Below, piece after piece: positions 51,990 to 61,038 of a stretch of 64,000 nucleotides of DNA (position 1 is its first letter; every line of letters starts with the position of its first letter). Source of the stretch: Sulfuricurvum sp. (GTDB lineage: Bacteria > Campylobacterota > Campylobacteria > Campylobacterales > Sulfurimonadaceae); contig JAQULP010000007.1 in assembly GCA_028718525.1 (NCBI GenBank), positions 37,938-101,937 on the forward strand. Direction: 5' to 3'. The translations under genes and the position numbers were made by a program. The notes under the pieces were generated by a model. That model did no database searches. It saw only the letters and a program-made list of their open reading frames with translations, and was not told the origin of the DNA.

Positions 51990-53143
51990 AATTAGACGAT
52001 TTTTTAGCGGCAAAGCCCCTGTTTTATGATGTCATCGATGTCGAACGATTCCCGAATGCGTATACAACCGTTCAGGAATTTCTTCCGCGCCCGAAAATCA
52101 TCCATCTTGTCGGTACAAACGGCAAAGGCTCTACCGGCCGCTTCCTCGCTACGGCTTTATACCGATTGGGAAAAAAGGTAGGGCACTATACTTCACCGCA
52201 TATCCTCCGGTTTAATGAACGTATCTGGCTCAACGGTTCCGAAATTTCGGATGGGGAACTCGAAGTTGCGCATGAGAAACTCCTCTCTCTTCTGGATTCG
52301 GATACGGCGGAGAAGCTAAGCTATTTTGAATACACGACCCTTTTGTCTCTGATTGCGTATGAAGGGTGCGAATACGTCGTATGCGAAGCGGGGCTGGGCG
52401 GAGAATACGATGCGACAGCCGTTTTTGACAAGGTGCTGAGCATCTTTACGCCGATCGATTTTGATCATGCCGCTTTTCTCGGGACGACGATAGCCTCCAT
52501 CGCTGCGACAAAACTTCGCAGTATGCAGGGGGTCGCCCTTCTGGGAAAACAAAAATATCCCGAAGTCGAGAGCATTGCAACCGATATTGCCCGAGAGAAG
52601 GGTACCTGTCTCTATACCCTCTCTGAACGGCTGACATGGGAGATTCAGGAAAAAGCATTGCAGCTTGCCCTGAAAAATAGGCTGAGCGATTATTTACGCG
52701 ATAATCTCATGCTCGCGATGGCGGCTTTGGAACTGTTGGGATATGAACCCGATACGCCGTTATTTGATCAGGAGGCATTATTCGGAAGATTAACCGCAAT
52801 CGCTCCGAATGTAACACTGGATGTAGGCCATAATGCCCTTGCGGCACACTCCATTGCCCAGGCCTACCGGGGGCGAAAAATCACCCTCATTTACAATACA
52901 TACGCCGATAAAGATTATCGTGAGATCCTAACGTTGCTCTCACCGATTATTGATTCGGTTGAAATTATCGACGTAGCCGAAGGGCGGATCGTACAAAGGG
53001 AAGCGCTCGAATCGGTATTGAACGATTTAGCTTTGCCGTTTGGAACGTTTGAGCGGATCGACAGCTATAAAGAGTATCTGGTATTCGGTTCATTCAGCGT
53101 AGCCGAGGCATTTTTAAACCGTTCGGCGAAGAGTCCGGAATGA
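51986..53143 (+). CDS. folC: Folylpolyglutamate/dihydrofolate synthase FolC
   Basis: ATP-dependent addition of Glu to (dihydro)pteroate and folates. The 385-residue Mur-ligase fold has the P-loop VGTNGKGSTGRFLA, HYTSPHILRFNERIW, VCEAGLGGEYDAT, FTPIDFDHAAFLG and DVGHNALAA. It is shorter than E. coli FolC, as usual in this phylum. Coupled to the diguanylate cyclase (ATGA). mfd follows after 55 bases. Confidence 0.92.
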   Translation: MKLDDFLAAKPLFYDVIDVERFPNAYTTVQEFLPRPKIIHLVGTNGKGSTGRFLATALYRLGKKVGHYTSPHILRFNERIWLNGSEISDGELEVAHEKLLSLLDSDTAEKLSYFEYTTLLSLIAYEGCEYVVCEAGLGGEYDATAVFDKVLSIFTPIDFDHAAFLGTTIASIAATKLRSMQGVALLGKQKYPEVESIATDIAREKGTCLYTLSERLTWEIQEKALQLALKNRLSDYLRDNLMLAMAALELLGYEPDTPLFDQEALFGRLTAIAPNVTLDVGHNALAAHSIAQAYRGRKITLIYNTYADKDYREILTLLSPIIDSVEIIDVAEGRIVQREALESVLNDLALPFGTFERIDSYKEYLVFGSFSVAEAFLNRSAKSPE

Positions 53144-53198
53144 ATGTGCTGAAACCGTACCCTCTGCCGTCCGTAATGATTATCAAGGAAAAAGAACC

Positions 53199-56180
53199 AT
53201 GTCCCAAGCCCGATTTTACGAATATCTAAAAAACAATCCTAAAAATCGGTGTGATATTCTCATCTGCGAAGATGCAAAAGAAGCGTCCGAGCTAAGCGAT
53301 GTCGCGGCCTATCTCGAGATACCGCACATCGTTCTGCCCGATTTTCGTGCCGTTTATATGGACGATTTGCGTCCGTTTTCGGAAGAACTGTTTGCCCTGT
53401 TTGCCGCATTGCGCACCTATTACAATGCCCCGAAAAAACCGCTGATCATATCGCCGCTGAAAACGCTCCTTTTCCCTTTTCCGGGCCCTTCGTTGTTGCA
53501 GAGCGAGAATATCGAATTCGCTTCCCGTATCGATTTGAGTGGTTTAAAAAACAAATTGATCCATTGGGGATATACCTTCGTCGATATGGTCGAGATGGAG
53601 GGGGAGGTATCCCATCGCGGTGATATCCTCGATATTTTTGTCCCGAACCAAAGCAACCCTTACCGTATCAGCCTCTTTGATGATGAAGTGGAAGAGATTA
53701 AAGCCTTTGATGTCGAAACGCAACGGACGGACAAAGAAGAATTGGCATCGATTGAGGTTGCCAGCGCATTTTTCTCACTGAACGAAGCGCAGCATAGCAA
53801 ATTTGAAAAAGCGATTGCTGCGGCGCAGAGCGACAGTTTTGTCAAAGATATCGCGTCATTGGGCTTCTGGGTATTGGGCGATGAGGGGATCGATCTTTGC
53901 GAAGGGAAAAAACTTCTCCGCATCCGGGAGATGAAGTCGACGTTGGATGAAGCCTACGGCCTGAATCAGCCGACATTGCCGCGCGAACGGTTGGAAGGGG
54001 AGATTATTCCCGAATCCGAACACTATGCCCCTTTGGGTGCAGCGAATTTCGAAACGCTTCGCAGTGTCCACAAACAGAAAAAATTCACCCTGATTGCCGC
54101 CAGTGATACCCAGCTCAAAGCGGCAGGGATCTTCGATAGTAAAGGGGTGAGTGTTAAAACCTCGGGCATCGTCTTGAATCTGATCGGCCCGGATGAAGTG
54201 ATCCTCTCCCTTAACCATCATGAGAAAAAACGGCGTCGGCGTCGCACCACTATCTTGCTGGATGATTTGAAAGTAGGCGATTACGTTGTCCATGAAGAGT
54301 ATGGGGTCGGGATATTTGTCGGTATTGAACAGGCGGAGATCCTCGGAGGGATCAAAGACCTCGTCGTCATTAAATACATGGGGGATGATAAACTGCTTCT
54401 CCCGGTAGAAAATCTCGATACGATTGACCGCTATATCGCTTCGGGAAGCCTCCCCGTACTGGACCGTTTGGGCAAAGGGAGCTTCGGCAAGCTCAAAGAG
54501 TCGGTCAAAGCAAGGTTATTCGAGATCGCTTCGGAAATTGTGGGAATTGCTGCGAGCCGTGCGTTGATCAAAGCTTCCGTTATTCAAGTCGAACCGGGGG
54601 AACTTCGCCATTTTCAAGCGGCCGCCGGATTTGATTACACCCCGGATCAGTCAAACGCCATTAGCGCAATCGTACGTGATCTCTCATCGGGACAGATTAT
54701 GGATCGGCTCCTCAGCGGGGACGTCGGATTCGGGAAGACCGAAGTGGCGATGAATGCGATTTTTGCAGCGGCACGAGGGGGGTATCAGTCGCTTCTCGTC
54801 GTTCCGACCACCTTGCTCAGCTCGCAGCATTTCCAGTCGCTTAAAGCCCGTTTTGCTCCGTTTGGAATCCGTGTGGCCAAATTGGACCGTTTCGTTACCA
54901 CCAAAGAGAAAAATGCGACGCTCAGAGCATTGGAAGCGGGGGAACTTGACTGTGTCGTCGGAACCCATGCATTGTTTGGGGTACGCTGTGCGAAACTGGG
55001 AATCGTTATTATCGATGAAGAGCATAAATTCGGGGTAAAACAAAAAGAGAAACTCAAATCGCTGTATGAAAACGTCCATTTGTTGAGTATGAGTGCGACT
55101 CCGATCCCGAGAAGTCTCAATCAGGCCTTAAGCTCGATCAAAACGATGTCCGAACTTCTCACCCCTCCAAGTGAGCGTTTAGGGGTACGGACGTTTGTGA
55201 AAAACTATGACGAAAAACTGATCAAAGAGGTGATACTGCGCGAACTTCGCCGCGGCGGTCAGGTATTTTACGTCCATAACTCGATCGATTCCATGATCAT
55301 CAAATCGGGCGAGCTCAAAGCGATCCTCCCCGATTTACGAATCCTCATCCTCCACTCGCAAATCAGTGCGGCCCAAACCGAAGAGGAACTGGCCAAATTC
55401 GCCGATCGCCAATACGATGTCCTTCTTGCGACCTCCATCATCGAATCGGGGATCCATATGCCGACGGTCAATACGATGATTATCGACGGGGCGGACCGTT
55501 TCGGGATGGCCGATTTGCATCAGCTGCGCGGCCGTGTCGGACGGGGGCACATCGAGGGGTATGCCTATTTTATCGTGGATGACAAAGATCATCTCACCGA
55601 AGAGGCGAAAAAGCGCCTCGTGGCACTCGAATCCAACTCCTTTTTGGGAAGCGGTTCCATGCTGGCGTACCACGATCTCGAAATCCGCGGCGGGGGGAAT
55701 CTCGTCGGGGATGCCCAGAGCGGTCATATCAAGAATATCGGCTATGCCCTCTATCTGCGGATGCTCGAAGATGCGATCAAAATTCTCACGAACCAGACAA
55801 CCGCCGTCCGTGCCAAGGTGGATATCAAACTTACCGTCAGCGCCTTTATCAGCGATGAGGTGGTGAACGAAGACCGTCTCCGTTTGGAACTCTACCGCCG
55901 CCTCAGCCAGTGTGAGAACCCGAGTGAGATTTATGAGATCGAAGAGGAGGTTGGGGACCGTTTCGGTAAGCCCGATACACCGACAAAACAGTTTTTTGAG
56001 ATTATGGTGATCAAATTGCTGTGTATCGAGAACAAGATCAAAATGGTGAGCAATTACAATCAAAACATCACGATCGAATTCCAAAGCGGCGTCAAAGAGA
56101 CGCTGCAAAGCAAAAGCAAAGACGATGACGATTTGATCGGTGCCGTATTGCACTATTTGCGCACTATTAAGACGAAATGA
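53199..56180 (+). CDS. mfd: Transcription-repair coupling factor Mfd
   Basis: Removes stalled RNA polymerase and recruits UvrA. The 993 residues show a UvrB-like N-terminal part (DLSGLKNKLIHWGY, MEGEVSHRGDILDIF), the polymerase-interacting domain (DYVVHEEYGVGIFVGIE), helicase motifs LSGDVGFGKTEVAMNA and IIDEEHKFGVKQKEKL, SMSATPIPRSLNQAL, and the TRCF domain at the end (VNEDRLRLELYRRLSQ). About 150 residues shorter than E. coli Mfd, mostly in the N-terminal part. A short hairpin terminator follows. Confidence 0.95.
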   Translation: MSQARFYEYLKNNPKNRCDILICEDAKEASELSDVAAYLEIPHIVLPDFRAVYMDDLRPFSEELFALFAALRTYYNAPKKPLIISPLKTLLFPFPGPSLLQSENIEFASRIDLSGLKNKLIHWGYTFVDMVEMEGEVSHRGDILDIFVPNQSNPYRISLFDDEVEEIKAFDVETQRTDKEELASIEVASAFFSLNEAQHSKFEKAIAAAQSDSFVKDIASLGFWVLGDEGIDLCEGKKLLRIREMKSTLDEAYGLNQPTLPRERLEGEIIPESEHYAPLGAANFETLRSVHKQKKFTLIAASDTQLKAAGIFDSKGVSVKTSGIVLNLIGPDEVILSLNHHEKKRRRRRTTILLDDLKVGDYVVHEEYGVGIFVGIEQAEILGGIKDLVVIKYMGDDKLLLPVENLDTIDRYIASGSLPVLDRLGKGSFGKLKESVKARLFEIASEIVGIAASRALIKASVIQVEPGELRHFQAAAGFDYTPDQSNAISAIVRDLSSGQIMDRLLSGDVGFGKTEVAMNAIFAAARGGYQSLLVVPTTLLSSQHFQSLKARFAPFGIRVAKLDRFVTTKEKNATLRALEAGELDCVVGTHALFGVRCAKLGIVIIDEEHKFGVKQKEKLKSLYENVHLLSMSATPIPRSLNQALSSIKTMSELLTPPSERLGVRTFVKNYDEKLIKEVILRELRRGGQVFYVHNSIDSMIIKSGELKAILPDLRILILHSQISAAQTEEELAKFADRQYDVLLATSIIESGIHMPTVNTMIIDGADRFGMADLHQLRGRVGRGHIEGYAYFIVDDKDHLTEEAKKRLVALESNSFLGSGSMLAYHDLEIRGGGNLVGDAQSGHIKNIGYALYLRMLEDAIKILTNQTTAVRAKVDIKLTVSAFISDEVVNEDRLRLELYRRLSQCENPSEIYEIEEEVGDRFGKPDTPTKQFFEIMVIKLLCIENKIKMVSNYNQNITIEFQSGVKETLQSKSKDDDDLIGAVLHYLRTIKTK

Positions 56181-56191
56181 CGGTTTTACCC

Positions 56192-56208
56192 GGGGTATTC
56201 CCCTTTTT
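56192..56208 (+). terminator. Short terminator after mfd
   Basis: GGGG (56192-56195), loop TATT, CCCC (56200-56203), then five T (56204-56208). Short stem but directly after the mfd stop and before a new -10 box, so a boundary here is likely. Confidence 0.5.
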
Positions 56209-56232
56209 ATCCACTATCTTATCGACGATAGG

Positions 56233-56238
56233 TATAAT
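56233..56238 (+). promoter_or_regulatory. Likely -10 box of the CZB gene
   Basis: TATAAT at 56233-56238, 30 bases before the ATG at 56268. CTATC/GATAG (about 56214-56231) flank it as an imperfect inverted repeat that could be an operator. No good -35 box. Confidence 0.45.
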
Positions 56239-56267
56239 ACGGTATTGAAACAGGCACAGGTGGGAAT

Positions 56268-56735
56268 ATGGATAAAGCGATAACATTACAATTGCTCAGC
56301 GATGCTAAAAATGCCCATATCAAATGGGTCCAACGGGCGAAGTTATTGATCGACGGAATGCCGATCGATGAAAATGCCATCCCGGTAAACTGTACCGATT
56401 GCTCATTCGGACAATGGTTTTACGGTGAGGGGCAAAAACTGAATGCCCTCGGAAATATGAGTTATCTCACCGATATCGAGAAAGCCCATTCGCAATTGCA
56501 CGATGAGTACCTCCAGATTTTTAAAATCTATTTTGCCCATGAAGAGCGTTCGTTTTTTTCCAAAATTTTCAGTTCGAAGAAGAAAATCACCGAGCAGGAA
56601 AAAGAGAGAGCGAAAGAGCATTTTCTCAAGCTTCAGACGGCCTCGGAAGAGGTTTTGACGCATATCGGAAAACTGGAACGCCGGTTAAATGCAATCCCCC
56701 AAAGCTCTTTTAGTGCCATTAAACCCCGCCCCTAA
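56268..56735 (+). CDS. Free-standing CZB-domain zinc-binding protein
   Basis: A 155-residue protein that is little more than a CZB (chemoreceptor zinc-binding) domain. The three-His-one-Cys site is visible: H17 (NAHIKW), C45 in CSFGQWFYGEG, H74 and H78 (EKAHSQLHDEY). CZB domains normally end chemoreceptors or start diguanylate cyclases such as DgcZ and sense zinc or hypochlorous acid. Here there is no output domain, so it must act through another protein. The C-terminus adds a charged helix (KKKITEQEKERAKEHFLKLQ). It has its own promoter; rlmC follows ten bases later. Confidence 0.85.
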   Translation: MDKAITLQLLSDAKNAHIKWVQRAKLLIDGMPIDENAIPVNCTDCSFGQWFYGEGQKLNALGNMSYLTDIEKAHSQLHDEYLQIFKIYFAHEERSFFSKIFSSKKKITEQEKERAKEHFLKLQTASEEVLTHIGKLERRLNAIPQSSFSAIKPRP

Positions 56736-56745
56736 GCAGAGATAG

Positions 56746-57870
56746 ATGAGCTTTTGCAGTTATTACGATACCGATCAATGCCGTTCATGCAGATGGATCG
56801 ATTACCATTATGCGGAACAGCTGAAACTCAAAACCGATCATCTGCACGCCCTTTTGGAACCTTTCGCCCCGCAAGAGTGGCTTAAACCGGCCACTTCACC
56901 CGTACGCGGATTCCGTAACAAAGCCAAAATGGTTGCGACTCCTACCGCAGAGGGGGTGGTGTTGGGACTTTCCGACGAAGTGAGTTTGATTGACTGTCCC
57001 CTCTACGATCCGAGTATGCAGAACGTTTTGCATACGATTGAGCAGTGGCTCCGCTCATTAGGGGTCAAAGGGTATGACGTTAAAAGGAAAAAAGGGGAGC
57101 TGAAATACGTTCTTCTGAGCCGAAGCATGGCAAACGGGACAATGATGCTCCGGTTTGTCCTCCGATCGCACGGAATTCTTTCGCGCCTAGAAAAAGGGCT
57201 TCCGGAACTGTTAGAACGTGCTCCGGAGCTGAAAGTCGTCACCGTCAATATTCAGCCGGTTCATATGGCGATATTGGAAGGGGATGAGGAGATATTTTTG
57301 ACGGAACAAAAACGCTTGGAAGAGCGTTTGAACGGGGTTCCCCTCTATATCCGCCCCAAAAGTTTTTTTCAGACCAATCCGGAAGTAGCGGCAAAACTCT
57401 ATAGCCGCGCCGCAGAGTGGGCGGATGAGACTAACCCGGCCCGTCTTTGGGACCTGTTTTGCGGGGTAGGGGGCTTTGCGTTGCATTGCGCCTCTTCGGA
57501 GCGCGAGATTGTCGGGATAGAGATTGAACCTGAAGCCATCGCCTGTGCACGGGATTCGGCACAACGGCTTGAAATGGAAAACCTCCGTTTTGAATCACTG
57601 GATGCGGCAAGTTTCGGCGCCAGTTCCGGAGCTCAACCGGATGTGGTGATCGTCAACCCTCCACGCCGGGGATTGGGAGAGCAGCTGTGTAAATGGCTGG
57701 AAAAAGTCTCTTCCGAACATATCATTTATTCGAGCTGCAATGTTCTGACCTTGGTAAAAGATTTGGAACGGTTGGAATCGTACACCGTGGAAAAAGTTCA
57801 GTTGTTTGATATGTTTCCCCATACGGAACATTACGAAGTTTTGGTATCGTTAAAAAAGCGGGTTCAATAA
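56746..57870 (+). CDS. rlmC: 23S rRNA m5U747 methyltransferase RlmC-type
   Basis: SAM-dependent m5U methyltransferase of the TrmA/RumA/RumB group. The 374-residue length and the opening CRSCRWIDYHYAEQLKLK, GFRNKAKMV, VNIQPVHMAILEGDEE, SFFQTNPEVA and DLFCGVGGFALHCA follow E. coli RlmC closely. An iron-sulfur cluster is expected from the N-terminal cysteines, and the nucleophile Cys lies in IYSSCN. Such closeness to a gammaproteobacterial enzyme may reflect transfer; this needs a tree. Downstream is a likely terminator. Confidence 0.88.
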   Translation: MSFCSYYDTDQCRSCRWIDYHYAEQLKLKTDHLHALLEPFAPQEWLKPATSPVRGFRNKAKMVATPTAEGVVLGLSDEVSLIDCPLYDPSMQNVLHTIEQWLRSLGVKGYDVKRKKGELKYVLLSRSMANGTMMLRFVLRSHGILSRLEKGLPELLERAPELKVVTVNIQPVHMAILEGDEEIFLTEQKRLEERLNGVPLYIRPKSFFQTNPEVAAKLYSRAAEWADETNPARLWDLFCGVGGFALHCASSEREIVGIEIEPEAIACARDSAQRLEMENLRFESLDAASFGASSGAQPDVVIVNPPRRGLGEQLCKWLEKVSSEHIIYSSCNVLTLVKDLERLESYTVEKVQLFDMFPHTEHYEVLVSLKKRVQ

Positions 57871-57891
57871 GAAGGTATTCGAAAGAGCGTA

Positions 57892-57935
57892 CTGCTGCGG
57901 CTGAGGGAGATACCGCAACAGGCGACTATTTTTTT
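57892..57935 (+). terminator. Likely terminator of rlmC
   Basis: CTGCTGCGG (57892-57900) pairs with CCGCAACAG (57913-57921) with one C-A mismatch, then seven T at 57929-57935. The T run overlaps the final AAA-AAA codons of the minus-strand peptide gene, so the two genes end face to face here. Confidence 0.55.
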
Positions 57936-58093
57936 GCCGCTTCAGGTTTTGCAGCAGCTTCAGCTTTAGCGGCAGGTGCAGCTTTGGTGACTGCGGGTTT
58001 TGCAGCAGATTTTGCGGCAGCAGGTTTGGCAACATCCGCACCGAATACGGATACAAGGCCAAGGGCCATTACAAGAGCAAGAACTTTTTTCAT
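57926..58093 (-). CDS. Small exported Lys/Ala/Pro-rich peptide
   Basis: A 55-residue precursor with a clear signal sequence (KKVLALVMALGLVSVFGA, likely cut after GA) leaving about 36 residues made almost only of Ala, Lys, Pro and Glu with repeated AKPA/AAAK units (KPAAAKSAAKPAVTKAAPAA). GGAGG lies ten bases before ATG 58093. The mature part should be disordered and basic, like histone H1-type tails. It follows the histidine kinase gene by 71 bases. Function unknown; cell-wall or polyanion binding is possible. Confidence 0.7.
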   Translation of the reverse strand: MKKVLALVMALGLVSVFGADVAKPAAAKSAAKPAVTKAAPAAKAEAAAKPEAAKK

Positions 58094-58164
58094 CTTTAAA
58101 ATTCCTCCGTTATGGGTGATACATTTCTGTACACGGGCAAAAGTATAATAGAAGATCTGTGAAG

Positions 58165-59334
58165 TTAGTGTGAACTTTTTTCCCATGAAACGGTAAATTC
58201 CGACCCTTTGGAGAGTTCCGATTTGACATTGATTTTCAGGGAATATTCCTGACAGATCATCCGGATGATATTAAGACCGATCCCAAACCCTCCGTTTGCC
58301 TCATCGAGACGGGTATAGCGATTAAAAATTTGTTCAAGTGAATTCGGAGGGATTCCGATTCCGGTATCCCGCACACTGAGGGAGGTCGGGGTAAGGGTGA
58401 TGTAGATGTTGCCCATCGGCTTGTTGTATTTAATGGCGTTTGAGAGAAGATTGTCGATAAGACGGATCATATTTTCGCGGTCAATTTTGTAGGTGGCAGA
58501 TTGAAAATCGGTATGGATGGTGATCTTTTTGGCTTCGGCGACGGGGTAGAAATAGTCGATCCTCTCTTGGAGGAGTTCATCCAAACGGAGATCAAGATCA
58601 TTTTGTTTGGTTTGATCGTACATGAGCAAAAAGGTTAGATCGTTGTAAAGGTTGGAGATGGTACGTGAGGCTACGGAGATACGGTCGATATGTTTTTGCT
58701 GTTTCGGAAGTGAGTCTTGATTGAGCTGTTCGATGCTCATCGTAATGACCGAAATCGGAGTATTGAGCTCGTGGGTCGTATCGCGGATAAAACGGTCCAG
58801 TTTATGGATGGCATCCCGTACCGGTTGTAAAAAAAGCTTACCGAGTGCGTAGATGACGGCTGAGAGAAAGAAAATCGAAAAGATCAGAAAAAGATAGATG
58901 CTCTTGCGGGTTTGTTCCAACTGTGCATCGATGGTGTTAGCCCGGATGACAATATAGTGAATTTTTTTCAAATGCTGCAACTCGACGGTGTCAATGTAAA
59001 AATAGTGGTGCTGATACTCAAAATGGCCTAATGCAAAAGGGAAAGTCAAATCCGCAGAAGAGGCGTACAACAGCTTTTGTTTACGGTCCAGAAAGGCGAT
59101 TTCGAATCTCGGGTCGTGACTAAGATGGTGTTGTACCTCTGTCATATTTTTAGCATCAAAAATATGATGCTTCTGATTATTGGAATAATAGGTCATAGAG
59201 TCGTGTCGTATATCGATAAAAATGTTTTTTTGATAGTAGTAGTACATCGTGGAGATGATTAACAGAAAAATCGTATTAGAAACGATGAAGAGGGCGACAA
59301 ACCGGATCAGCGATTTCTTTTCAGGAGAATACAA
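58165..59334 (-). CDS. Membrane sensor histidine kinase
   Basis: A 389-residue kinase: membrane helix at about 11-35 (FVALFIVSNTIFLLIISTM), a periplasmic loop of about 120 residues with no named domain, a second helix (YLFLIFSIFFLSAVIYAL), a HisKA box RDTTHELNTPISVITMS and a HATPase with LIDNLLSNAIKYNKP, VRDTGIGIP and GGFGIGLNIIRMI. TTG 59334 behind AAGGA is my start; TTG 59364 is possible. It overlaps its response regulator by 14 bases. Confidence 0.8.
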   Translation of the reverse strand: MYSPEKKSLIRFVALFIVSNTIFLLIISTMYYYYQKNIFIDIRHDSMTYYSNNQKHHIFDAKNMTEVQHHLSHDPRFEIAFLDRKQKLLYASSADLTFPFALGHFEYQHHYFYIDTVELQHLKKIHYIVIRANTIDAQLEQTRKSIYLFLIFSIFFLSAVIYALGKLFLQPVRDAIHKLDRFIRDTTHELNTPISVITMSIEQLNQDSLPKQQKHIDRISVASRTISNLYNDLTFLLMYDQTKQNDLDLRLDELLQERIDYFYPVAEAKKITIHTDFQSATYKIDRENMIRLIDNLLSNAIKYNKPMGNIYITLTPTSLSVRDTGIGIPPNSLEQIFNRYTRLDEANGGFGIGLNIIRMICQEYSLKINVKSELSKGSEFTVSWEKSSH

Positions 59335-60010
59335 TCTGGTATCCTTGCCCGCGGATATTGACAATGGTTGCTTTGCCTAGATGTTTACGGAGGTTTTTGA
59401 TATGGGTTCGCAAACTCTCTTCACTGGCCTCTTCTTCATAACCCCACGCCGATTCGATCAAATCCTGAGAGCTGACGATCATTCCGGGGTTGGATAAGAG
59501 CACTTTGAGAATTTTTGCCTCTTTCCGAGGGAGGATAACCGTATTGTCACGATCATGAAGGCGACCCGATTTCGGGTCGAATGAGATTGTCGACGTGACC
59601 GGTATCGATTCGTCGGTATTGAGTACGGAGGTGCGTTTGATGAGGGCACGGATCCGCAATTCAAGCTCTTTGAGTTCAAACGGTTTTTTCAAATAATCGT
59701 CGCATCCCGCATCGTACGCACAGGAGAGGTCGTCAATGCTGTTGAGCGAGGTGATGAAAATAGCCGGGGCTTTTTTGTTGTTGCGGCGCAATTCACGCAA
59801 AACGTCAAACCCGTTAACAAGGGGGACTTTCACGTCAAACAAAAAGAGGTCAAACGCGATTTCATATCCTTTATCCAGCGCACTTTCTCCATCGTAGGCA
59901 CAGGTGAGGGAATACCCCTGTTCGCTCAAATACTCTTCAATAATCGTCGAAAGGGTAAAATCATCTTCCAGTAAGAGAATCCGAATGGAGGAAGAGGAGG
60001 GTTTAGACAT
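59321..60010 (-). CDS. OmpR-family response regulator
   Basis: A 229-residue receiver/winged-helix regulator, partner of the overlapping kinase. The receiver has RILLLEDDFTLSTIIEEYL, phosphoacceptor in FDLFLFDVKVPLVNGFDV, and YLKKPFELKELELRI. The output domain has RKEAKILKVLLSNPGMIVSS and LRTHIKNLRKHLG. Targets are unknown; the flanking pga genes and the small exported peptide are candidates by position only. Confidence 0.85.
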   Translation of the reverse strand: MSKPSSSSIRILLLEDDFTLSTIIEEYLSEQGYSLTCAYDGESALDKGYEIAFDLFLFDVKVPLVNGFDVLRELRRNNKKAPAIFITSLNSIDDLSCAYDAGCDDYLKKPFELKELELRIRALIKRTSVLNTDESIPVTSTISFDPKSGRLHDRDNTVILPRKEAKILKVLLSNPGMIVSSQDLIESAWGYEEEASEESLRTHIKNLRKHLGKATIVNIRGQGYQIVFS

Positions 60011-60054
60011 GCGAACCTCTGTGGGGATTTTGCCGTAATTATAGAACAGGGGAA

Positions 60055-60570
60055 CTAATTTTCACCCTTATACAGATGGCCGAAATAATCCATATGGGTA
60101 AGATAGAGCCGAACGTCAAATTCGAGCTGATGATAGGAGGGTTCGATATGGGTACAGAGTTTATAGAATGCTTTGTTATGCTCTTTCTCTTTGAGATGGG
60201 CGAGTTCGTGGGTGACGATCATCCGTAAAAAAGGCTCAGGAGCTTTTTTAAAGAGGTTCGAAATCCGTATCTCGTTTTTGGCTTTGAGTTTTCCCCCCTG
60301 TACCCGGGAGACAAAGGTGTGGGTGCCGAGCGCGGAATGGAGGTCTCGGATTTTGGTATCGTAAACGATTTTAGAGATGGGGGCTGAGGAACGCAAATGG
60401 GTGTTCTTGAGCTCCATAACGTAATCATAGAGTGCTTTGTCGGTACTGTAGGGGTGAAGAGAGGGGTATTTTTTCAGCAGATGGGTGCCGAGTATATCTC
60501 TGTCGATGAGCTCTTGGACCTGAGAACGGATCTCATGGCTGTAATGGGTCAAATATGTAAGTGTCGACAT
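60055..60570 (-). CDS. YgjP-like metallopeptidase domain protein
   Basis: A 171-residue zinc metallopeptidase-like protein. The active-site signature is VTHELAHLKEKEHNKAFYKL: HELAH plus a second EKEH-N-KAF element, as in the YgjP/WLM (DUF45) group. No signal peptide, so cytosolic. The flanking N-terminal half (SALGTHTFVSRVQGGKLK) has strands before the helix. Substrate unknown. It starts 24 bases after the pgaD stop and may be on the same transcript. Confidence 0.85.
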   Translation of the reverse strand: MSTLTYLTHYSHEIRSQVQELIDRDILGTHLLKKYPSLHPYSTDKALYDYVMELKNTHLRSSAPISKIVYDTKIRDLHSALGTHTFVSRVQGGKLKAKNEIRISNLFKKAPEPFLRMIVTHELAHLKEKEHNKAFYKLCTHIEPSYHQLEFDVRLYLTHMDYFGHLYKGEN

Positions 60571-60594
60571 CCGAACGCATCTCTTTGTTGTTTA

Positions 60595-61035
60595 TTAGGT
60601 ATCTTTGGAAATATGATTGTTCACATGGATAATATGGCCGTATTCATCATGGTACACTGTAATGTACTGGCCATATACACACTCTTGCAATACAATATTG
60701 TCTACACCAAAATAATCGGCATAGTCGCTGAAATCGTACGTTAAATGTTCACTTGGAGCCTGATGACGATGGAGCCTTGATAAGATAAACAGTACAATAG
60801 GAGTTGTTAGCAAGACAAAGACGGCATGTTCAAAAGTAACACTGCTGATATTATTAAAAATCCAATCGGCAATTTCATCCGCCGGTACTTCGAGGGTAAT
60901 GATTCTATAAAATACAAGAATTAAAGGTTTCCATAAATAGATGAAACCTAACCAGAGCAAAAGGGTTACGATGTCCCAAATAATCCGTTTCGATTTCGGT
61001 AATTCATGGCGTTTATTAATAATTAATGTTTCCAT
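60595..61035 (-). CDS. pgaD: PgaD, accessory subunit of poly-N-acetylglucosamine synthase
   Basis: A 146-residue membrane protein with two helices (IVTLLLWLGFIYLWKPLIL and FEHAVFVLLTTPIVLFIL) followed by a cytosolic tail that is longer than in E. coli PgaD. PgaD joins PgaC and is required for c-di-GMP activation of polymer synthesis in E. coli. The assignment rests largely on the membrane pattern and position after pgaC (three-base gap), as this family diverges fast. Confidence 0.8.
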   Translation of the reverse strand: METLIINKRHELPKSKRIIWDIVTLLLWLGFIYLWKPLILVFYRIITLEVPADEIADWIFNNISSVTFEHAVFVLLTTPIVLFILSRLHRHQAPSEHLTYDFSDYADYFGVDNIVLQECVYGQYITVYHDEYGHIIHVNNHISKDT

Positions 61036-61038
61036 CTT

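Noticed and set aside
53144..53198. Alternative upstream start for mfd in the gap after folC
   Set aside because: The ATG at 53141 is out of frame with mfd, and ATG 53199 has a purine-rich AAGGAAAAAG ahead of it.
55335..56153. 272-codon antisense frame in mfd
   Set aside because: mfd helicase and TRCF motifs occupy the sense strand throughout; the antisense frame is a by-product of codon bias.
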